Origin: Gammaproteobacteria bacterium
GTDB lineage: Bacteria > Pseudomonadota > Gammaproteobacteria > GCA-001735895
Direction of reading: 5' to 3'
DNA: 11,311 bases
Assembly (NCBI GenBank): GCA_003231795.1
Contig: QIJI01000049.1
Coordinates: forward strand, 1 to 11,311
The translations under genes and the position numbers were made by a program. The notes below the pieces were generated by a model that saw nothing but the letters and a program-made list of their open reading frames with translations, had not been told where the DNA came from and did no database searches. The stretch's first letter is position 1, and each line of letters begins with the position of its first letter. This document shows positions 7,107 through 11,311 of the stretch, in pieces.

Positions 7107-7121
7107 TTTAGTGCTTTCAAG
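7094..7121 (-). promoter_or_regulatory. Candidate sigma-32 heat-shock promoter for dnaK
   Basis: On the minus strand, CTTGAAA (7121-7115) is identical to the sigma-32 -35 consensus. After a 13-base spacer comes CCCTACTT (7101-7094), matching CCCCATTT at six of eight positions. Spacing and sequence fit the RpoH promoters known from E. coli and relatives. Transcription would begin near 7087, giving a leader of about 35 bases that includes the GGAG of dnaK. It would drive dnaK separately from hrcA-grpE. Confidence 0.65.
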
Positions 7122-7146
7122 TAAATTCTTGCAATAATTGAGGAAA

Positions 7147-7725
7147 TTATTTGGCAACCACAACCATTGCCGGTCGTATCAGTCGTTCATTCAGTGCGAA
7201 ACCTTTTTGCATCACTTCGACGACGATATTGGATTCGCTGCCTTTAACTTTAATCATGCTGATGGCCTGGTGGCGCTCCGGGTCAAATTTTTCCCCCACC
7301 GGGTCGATCGGCTCCAGCCCGCTTTTTTGCAGTACCTGAATAAACATGTCCATCGTCAGCTCGGTGCCTTCACGAATGCTTTCCAGGGTTGCGTTATCTG
7401 CCTCGGCCGCAACTTGCCCCATTTCCATGCTATCGATAATTGGCAACAGGCTTTCAACAAAGCTTTTCAATGCGTACTTGTGGGCATTTTCAACATCTCG
7501 TCCGGCACGTTTACGATTGTTTTCAATCTCGGCGCGCAAGCGCATCACTTGATCCCAGTATTCCTTGATCGTGGCCTGAGCTTTTTCGAGCTGTTGTTCG
7601 AGCGAGCCATCTTCTTCAATCGGGTCCGCATTTTCAGGCATCTCATCGTCGAGTTGTTTTTCCTGTTCTTCTGCAGCAACAGGTTGTTCTTCGTCAGTGT
7701 CGAGACTGGATTGATCTGTCGACAT
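7147..7725 (-). CDS. grpE: Nucleotide exchange factor GrpE
   Basis: GrpE is the homodimeric cofactor that releases ADP from DnaK and acts as a thermosensor of the Hsp70 cycle. The protein has 192 residues (E. coli 197). An acidic, disordered N-terminus (1-40) leads into a long dimerising helix (about 41-100, containing the RLRAEIENNRKR segment). Then come a short helical part and the C-terminal beta domain (about 136-192) with the conserved run from FDPERHQA (147-154) to the end, including GF-x-L-x-x-RLIRPA-x-V-V. The ATG at 7725 is preceded by GGAG with six bases between. It lies 86 bases after hrcA and 93 bases before dnaK. Confidence 0.97.
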   Translation of the reverse strand: MSTDQSSLDTDEEQPVAAEEQEKQLDDEMPENADPIEEDGSLEQQLEKAQATIKEYWDQVMRLRAEIENNRKRAGRDVENAHKYALKSFVESLLPIIDSMEMGQVAAEADNATLESIREGTELTMDMFIQVLQKSGLEPIDPVGEKFDPERHQAISMIKVKGSESNIVVEVMQKGFALNERLIRPAMVVVAK

Positions 7726-7759
7726 GAAACGCTCCGTTTTATAAGTAAGGATAAAATTT

Positions 7760-7791
7760 AAATTCGTGACGGCTAAGCCGCGACAAATTCG
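7760..7791. repeat. Palindrome flanked by direct repeats in the hrcA-grpE gap
   Basis: CGGCTAAGCCG (7770-7780) is a perfect palindrome around a central base. It extends imperfectly to a 19-base dyad beginning GTGA and ending CGAC. Two copies of AAATTCG (7760-7766 and 7785-7791) flank it. The element lies 35-66 bases before the grpE start, where an operator would be expected. An 8-base piece, ACGGCTAA, recurs upstream of hrcA (8884-8891, opposite strand). It does not match the CIRCE sequence. A role as operator is inference. Confidence 0.4.
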
Positions 7792-7811
7792 AGTGGGCTA
7801 CAATTTAAGGA

Positions 7812-8852
7812 TTATTTCTGACTATTCAAGGCCGAAGTTAACAATTTTGCGGTTACATCAACTACCGGTATGACATGTTCATAGGCAATCCGGGTAGGGC
7901 CTATCACTCCCAACACACCAACGATTTCGCCTTTGACATGATAGGGAGCGCCGACCACGCTGCAATCACTCAGTACCGAATAGCCGGACTCACTTCCGAT
8001 AAATATTTCAACCCCTTCCGCTGTAGTACAACCATCAAGTAATTTGAGTAGATCAGTCTTATCATTAAAGACATTAAATAACTCGCGTAACTTATTGATA
8101 TCAGAGAGTTCAGCGTACTGGAGCAGGTTTGATTCCCCGCTGGTTAACAAGTCATCGTGGGCATTCAGGCTACAGACTTCTTCCATTGCCAGCAGAACAG
8201 CTTGCATAATATTGTTTACATTACTGCGCAGTTCGGAAAGCTCATCGAGCAATTGAGTACGTGCATGCTCAAAACTTTGCCCGATCAGATATCGGGACAG
8301 GGTCTGCGCTGCCTGTTGTAACTCGAGCTCGGAATAATCCCGATCAACCTGAATCACCTTGTTATGCACATCATCCTTGTTAATCACCAGAATGACCAGT
8401 ACCCGCCGATCGCCAAGCTTCATAAACTCGATATGGCGTATCTCGGCTGGAGCCGTATGTGACAACGTTATAATTCCAGTCAGATGGGTCACTCTGGAAA
8501 GAATCTCGGAAGCGCTGTGAATCAGGTCGCCTGAGGTCTTGTCACGGCTGAAACTGCTCGAAATGGCGTCTTGCGCCGATTGAGTCAGGTCGCCGACTTC
8601 GAGCAAGCTATCGATAAAAAAACGATAACCGGCCTCGGTAGGTATGCGCCCTGCCGAAGTATGGGGCGAGTCCACCAATCCCATGTCTTCGAGTCTGGCC
8701 ATGATATTGCGAATAGTGGCAGAACTGACATCCAGGCCCGATAATTCGGCCAGGTTTTTCGATCCTACCGGTTGCGCATCACGTGTATACGACATGATTA
8801 GCTGCCTGAGCAAAAGCTGGGCGCGTTCATCAAGTTCGTATTTTTCAGTCAT
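7812..8852 (-). CDS. hrcA: Heat-inducible transcription repressor HrcA
   Basis: HrcA represses chaperone genes by binding the CIRCE operator and is known in Gram-positives and many proteobacteria to depend on GroEL for folding. From the ATG at 8852 the protein has 346 residues, the usual length. The N-terminal winged helix contains PVGSKNLAELSGLDVSSATI (28-47), followed by the highly conserved SPHTSAGRIPTEAGYRFFID (62-81). The rest is a GAF-like sensing domain, with GAPYHVKGEIVGVLGVIGPT near the C-terminus. The frame remains open back to a GTG at 8942, but those 30 extra residues do not look like HrcA and the ATG matches the family N-terminus. Neither start has a clear Shine-Dalgarno. It is the first gene of the leftward cluster and diverges from nadK. 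Confidence 0.95.
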   Translation of the reverse strand: MTEKYELDERAQLLLRQLIMSYTRDAQPVGSKNLAELSGLDVSSATIRNIMARLEDMGLVDSPHTSAGRIPTEAGYRFFIDSLLEVGDLTQSAQDAISSSFSRDKTSGDLIHSASEILSRVTHLTGIITLSHTAPAEIRHIEFMKLGDRRVLVILVINKDDVHNKVIQVDRDYSELELQQAAQTLSRYLIGQSFEHARTQLLDELSELRSNVNNIMQAVLLAMEEVCSLNAHDDLLTSGESNLLQYAELSDINKLRELFNVFNDKTDLLKLLDGCTTAEGVEIFIGSESGYSVLSDCSVVGAPYHVKGEIVGVLGVIGPTRIAYEHVIPVVDVTAKLLTSALNSQK

Positions 8853-8966
8853 GGGGTCTGATATATTGGAGCCGATCAATAGTTTAGCCGTAAATGATAT
8901 CGAGTAAAACAGGTCCGAGCGGCTATGCCCGGATAATGACACGGAATTGAAGCAATATCTTGAATA
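8853..8966. other. Divergent hrcA/nadK intergenic region
   Basis: This 114-base region must hold the promoters of both hrcA and nadK, but I see no convincing sigma-70 or sigma-32 pair for either. No CIRCE inverted repeat (TTAGCACTC-N9-GAGTGCTAA) is present. The word AGCCG occurs at 8870-8874 and 8886-8890, the latter inside TTAGCCGT (8884-8891), whose complement ACGGCTAA recurs in the element upstream of grpE. Confidence 0.5.
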
Positions 8967-9836
8967 ATGGCGTTAAAATTTAATTCAATCGGATTAGTCG
9001 TACGTAGCGACATGCAGTCGCGTATCGACAGTATCAGGCAGGTCACGGATGTGTTATCACGCTATGCCGAGGTGTTGGTGCATTGTCTCGATTTCGATCA
9101 GCCGCTGGATGACGTCGAAATTGTCAGCCTGGCGGAACTGGTCGACAAAGCCGATCTCGTCATCTCACTTGGCGGCGACGGGACGCTGTTAACCGCTGCG
9201 CGTGCATTAATCGACAAAGACACCCCTTTGCTGGGTATCAATCTGGGTCGGCTCGGTTTCCTTGCCGATGTGTCTTTCGATGACTTTGAATCCTATCTCG
9301 ATGCGGTGGTTCAGGGTCGCTACACCGTGGAAAAACGCTTCTTTATCAAAGGTGAGTTTTTCGAGGGTGATGAGCCCAAAGCGAGCAATATTGCACTCAA
9401 TGACATCGTCCTGCATAGCTATGAATCGTCGAGTATGATCGAGTACGAAATTTCGAGCGGTGGTGATCTGATACACGTGCAACGCTCTGATGGTGTCATA
9501 GTGACCACACCGACCGGATCTACGGCCTACGCCCTTTCGGGCGGAGGCCCGATCATGCACCCGTCGCTGGAGACCCTGGCCATTGTTCCAATATGTCCAC
9601 ACACCTTGAGTAATCGGCCCATCGTACTGCCGGCCGATCAGGCAATCGACATTCGACTGGGACAGGACGATATGGTCGCCAAACTAAGCTACGATGGTCA
9701 TTCGCATGTCATTATGAATAGTCAGAGCCGGATTCGGGTGACGCGTTACCCGCAGCCGCTGACCCTGTTACATCCCGAGGATTACGACTACTTCCAGGTT
9801 CTGCGGGCCAAGCTTTACTGGAGCGCGAATTACTGA
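8967..9836 (+). CDS. nadK: NAD kinase
   Basis: NadK phosphorylates NAD to NADP in the cytoplasm and sets the NADP(H) pool. The protein has 289 residues (E. coli 292). It carries the diagnostic GGDGT (69-73) within LVISLGGDGTLLTAAR, the glycine-rich NLGRLGFLAD (92-101), an N145-D146 pair in ALNDIVLH (the family's NE/D motif, here with Asp) and TPTGSTAYALS with the following GGGPI (181-195). The ATG at 8967 gives a standard short N-terminus. Only a distant GAAG precedes it, so initiation may be modest. It is divergent from hrcA and followed after three bases by recN, the order also seen in E. coli, so the two are likely cotranscribed. Confidence 0.97.
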   Translation: MALKFNSIGLVVRSDMQSRIDSIRQVTDVLSRYAEVLVHCLDFDQPLDDVEIVSLAELVDKADLVISLGGDGTLLTAARALIDKDTPLLGINLGRLGFLADVSFDDFESYLDAVVQGRYTVEKRFFIKGEFFEGDEPKASNIALNDIVLHSYESSSMIEYEISSGGDLIHVQRSDGVIVTTPTGSTAYALSGGGPIMHPSLETLAIVPICPHTLSNRPIVLPADQAIDIRLGQDDMVAKLSYDGHSHVIMNSQSRIRVTRYPQPLTLLHPEDYDYFQVLRAKLYWSANY

Positions 9837-9839
9837 GTC

Positions 9840-11311
9840 ATGCTTGATTCGATCCAGATCAAAAATTTTGCCATCATCGATTCATTACAACTGGATTTCG
9901 AACCCGGAATGAGTGCATTGACCGGTGAAACCGGTGCCGGCAAGTCTATCCTGCTTGATGCGATCAAACTGGTTGCTGGAGATCGCGCCGAAACCGAAAC
10001 CATTCGTAGCGGTCAGGCGCGAGCTGAAATCAGCGTCTGTTTCAATCTTGCCGATTGTAGTAGTGCGGCAAACTGGTTACTTGCCAATGATATGGATGCT
10101 GATGGCGAATGCGTCATACGTCGCGTTCTATCGGATAGTGGTCGCAGCAGAGCGTTTATTAACGGCCATAATGCCACCCTGATTCAGTTACGCGAACTTT
10201 GCCAGCAACTGATCGATATTCATGGCCAGCATGAACATCAATCATTGCAAAAACCCAGTGTGCAGCGTGGTTTGCTTGATGCCTACCTGGCGCAGCCACA
10301 ACTACTCGATGAAGTAAAACAAAAATATGTCCTGTATCGTGAGCTGGAAAATCGTTATGAGCAGGCGCAATCGGGCTCACAGGAGCGCGAACAACGAATT
10401 GACTTGCTCGGCCTGTATTGTGAAGAACTGAATCAGCTTTCTTTCGCACCGGCCGCATTTGTAAACCTGCAGAACGAAAACCGCCGGCTTTCCAATGCCG
10501 AAAATCTGACCGAGAAAACAGGCATTGTTCTTGGACGGCTATCAGGCGACGAAAACCTTGATCTGCAGTCGACGCTTAGTTTGAGTGCGCAGGATCTCGG
10601 CGAACTGCTGGTCGATGACGACAGGCTTTCAGCCAGTCACGAGTTATTAACCGCGGCGTCGATTCAGGTTCAGGAAGCGGTCGTCGAATTACGCCAATAT
10701 CGGGATACGCTCGAACTCGACGACGGGCGGCTTGACGCGGTTAATGATGAGATTGCCAATATACAAAATCTTGCGCGTAAACACCGAGTCGAAGTGAGCG
10801 AACTGGCCGCTGTCAGTGATGAGCTCAAGCGCGAGTTGGAGCAACTCAGTGGCAGCGCTTTTGATCTCGATGCGATTCAGATCGATTTGCAAAAGGCACT
10901 TGACGATTATCGTTTCAGCGCGGGCGAGTTATCGCTGAAAAGACAGCAAACCGCGGAATTACTGTCTGAACAAATCACCACGGTTATGCAGCAGTTGGGT
11001 ATGGAAGGCGGTCATTTCAGAATTGAAGTGACGCCTGATCAATCGCCCGGCAGTCATGGAAACGATGCAATCAGTTACCAGGTAAGCGCCAATCCCGGCC
11101 AACCTGCAAAATCACTGGCCAGGGTTGCTTCGGGTGGTGAACTATCGCGAATTAGTCTCGCGATTCAGGTAATCATGAGCGAATCGTCACATATCCCTAC
11201 ACTAATTTTCGATGAAGTAGATAGTGGAGTCGGAGGTGGTGTCGCCCATATTGTAGGCAAAAAATTACGTTTACTCGGTAATGAGAGACAGGTTTTATGC
11301 GTTACCCATTT
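9840..11311 (+). CDS. recN: DNA repair protein RecN (3' end beyond window)
   Basis: RecN is an SMC-like ATPase that helps hold and repair broken chromosomes. The frame is open from the ATG at 9840 to the window edge, giving 490 residues of an expected 550 or so. It has Walker A GETGAGKS (29-36), a helical coiled-coil middle (about 150-390) rich in Glu, Gln and Leu, the ABC signature ASGGELSR (430-437) and Walker B LIFDE (455-459) followed by VDSGVGG. After it comes the start of the CVTH switch segment at the edge. The start lies three bases after the nadK stop, with no good Shine-Dalgarno of its own beyond GAG within the stop region, which suggests translational coupling. No LexA-type box (CTGT-N8-ACAG) is visible immediately upstream, unlike E. 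coli recN. Confidence 0.96.
   Translation, partial: MLDSIQIKNFAIIDSLQLDFEPGMSALTGETGAGKSILLDAIKLVAGDRAETETIRSGQARAEISVCFNLADCSSAANWLLANDMDADGECVIRRVLSDSGRSRAFINGHNATLIQLRELCQQLIDIHGQHEHQSLQKPSVQRGLLDAYLAQPQLLDEVKQKYVLYRELENRYEQAQSGSQEREQRIDLLGLYCEELNQLSFAPAAFVNLQNENRRLSNAENLTEKTGIVLGRLSGDENLDLQSTLSLSAQDLGELLVDDDRLSASHELLTAASIQVQEAVVELRQYRDTLELDDGRLDAVNDEIANIQNLARKHRVEVSELAAVSDELKRELEQLSGSAFDLDAIQIDLQKALDDYRFSAGELSLKRQQTAELLSEQITTVMQQLGMEGGHFRIEVTPDQSPGSHGNDAISYQVSANPGQPAKSLARVASGGELSRISLAIQVIMSESSHIPTLIFDEVDSGVGGGVAHIVGKKLRLLGNERQVLCVTH

Noticed and set aside
7138..7761. A 207-codon open frame on the plus strand
   Set aside because: It is antisense to grpE and its two flanks, with unusual composition rich in Phe and His. 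Shadow of the real gene.
7766..7797. Possible sigma-32 promoter for grpE (CTCGAAT on the minus strand)
   Set aside because: Only five of seven bases match the -35, and nothing resembling CCCCATTT lies at the right distance.
8849..8856. CCCCAT at the hrcA start resembling a sigma-32 -10 box
   Set aside because: It overlaps the start codon itself, and no CTTGAAA lies 13-15 bases upstream.
8853..8942. N-terminal extension of HrcA from the GTG at 8942
   Set aside because: The 30 extra residues do not resemble HrcA, and the ATG at 8852 gives the family's usual start and length.
9399..9404. NadK has Asn-Asp instead of the more common Asn-Glu
   Set aside because: The family motif is known to accept either acid, so this is ordinary variation.

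Overview
The window looks like a chromosomal segment of a gammaproteobacterium. The core is the conserved neighbourhood in which nadK-recN diverges from a heat-shock chaperone cluster. Reading leftward on the minus strand, the cluster runs hrcA-grpE-dnaK-dnaJ-dapB. DnaK is of the Gram-negative type, and protein lengths are close to those of E. coli where E. coli has the gene. HrcA, which E. coli lacks, is present in several other gammaproteobacterial lineages. I cannot name the genus. No rRNA, tRNA, CRISPR array, insertion sequence or prophage gene is visible, and no gap between genes exceeds about 145 bases.

Layout. At 1-383 (minus, cut by the window edge) lies the N-terminal part of a DMT/EamA-type membrane transporter. 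It diverges from a LysR-family regulator at 473-1390 across an 89-base gap holding a small dyad, a typical regulator/target pair. A hairpin-rich convergent gap (1391-1534) follows. Then come, all on the minus strand, a HisA-like/CmoM-like fusion gene (1535-3049), dapB (3083-3874), dnaJ (3895-5016), dnaK (5104-7053), grpE (7147-7725) and hrcA (7812-8852). On the plus strand are nadK (8967-9836) and recN (9840 to the right edge, incomplete).

How the genes work together. GrpE, DnaK and DnaJ form the Hsp70 folding machine and HrcA is the heat-shock repressor. DapB (lysine and diaminopimelate synthesis) follows dnaJ, as in many gammaproteobacteria. In many relatives carA-carB comes next; here that place is taken by the fusion gene. 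Visible regulatory sequence includes a good sigma-32-type promoter just before dnaK, a hairpin with a UUCG loop overlapping it, and a strong intrinsic terminator or attenuator between dnaK and dnaJ. No canonical CIRCE operator was found, although hrcA is present.

The most unusual object is the 504-residue fusion. Its N-terminal half is a full-length (beta/alpha)8 barrel of the HisA family in which the usual first-strand catalytic Asp is His. Its C-terminal half is a full-length SAM-dependent methyltransferase resembling the tRNA wobble-uridine enzyme CmoM. The two are joined with almost no linker.
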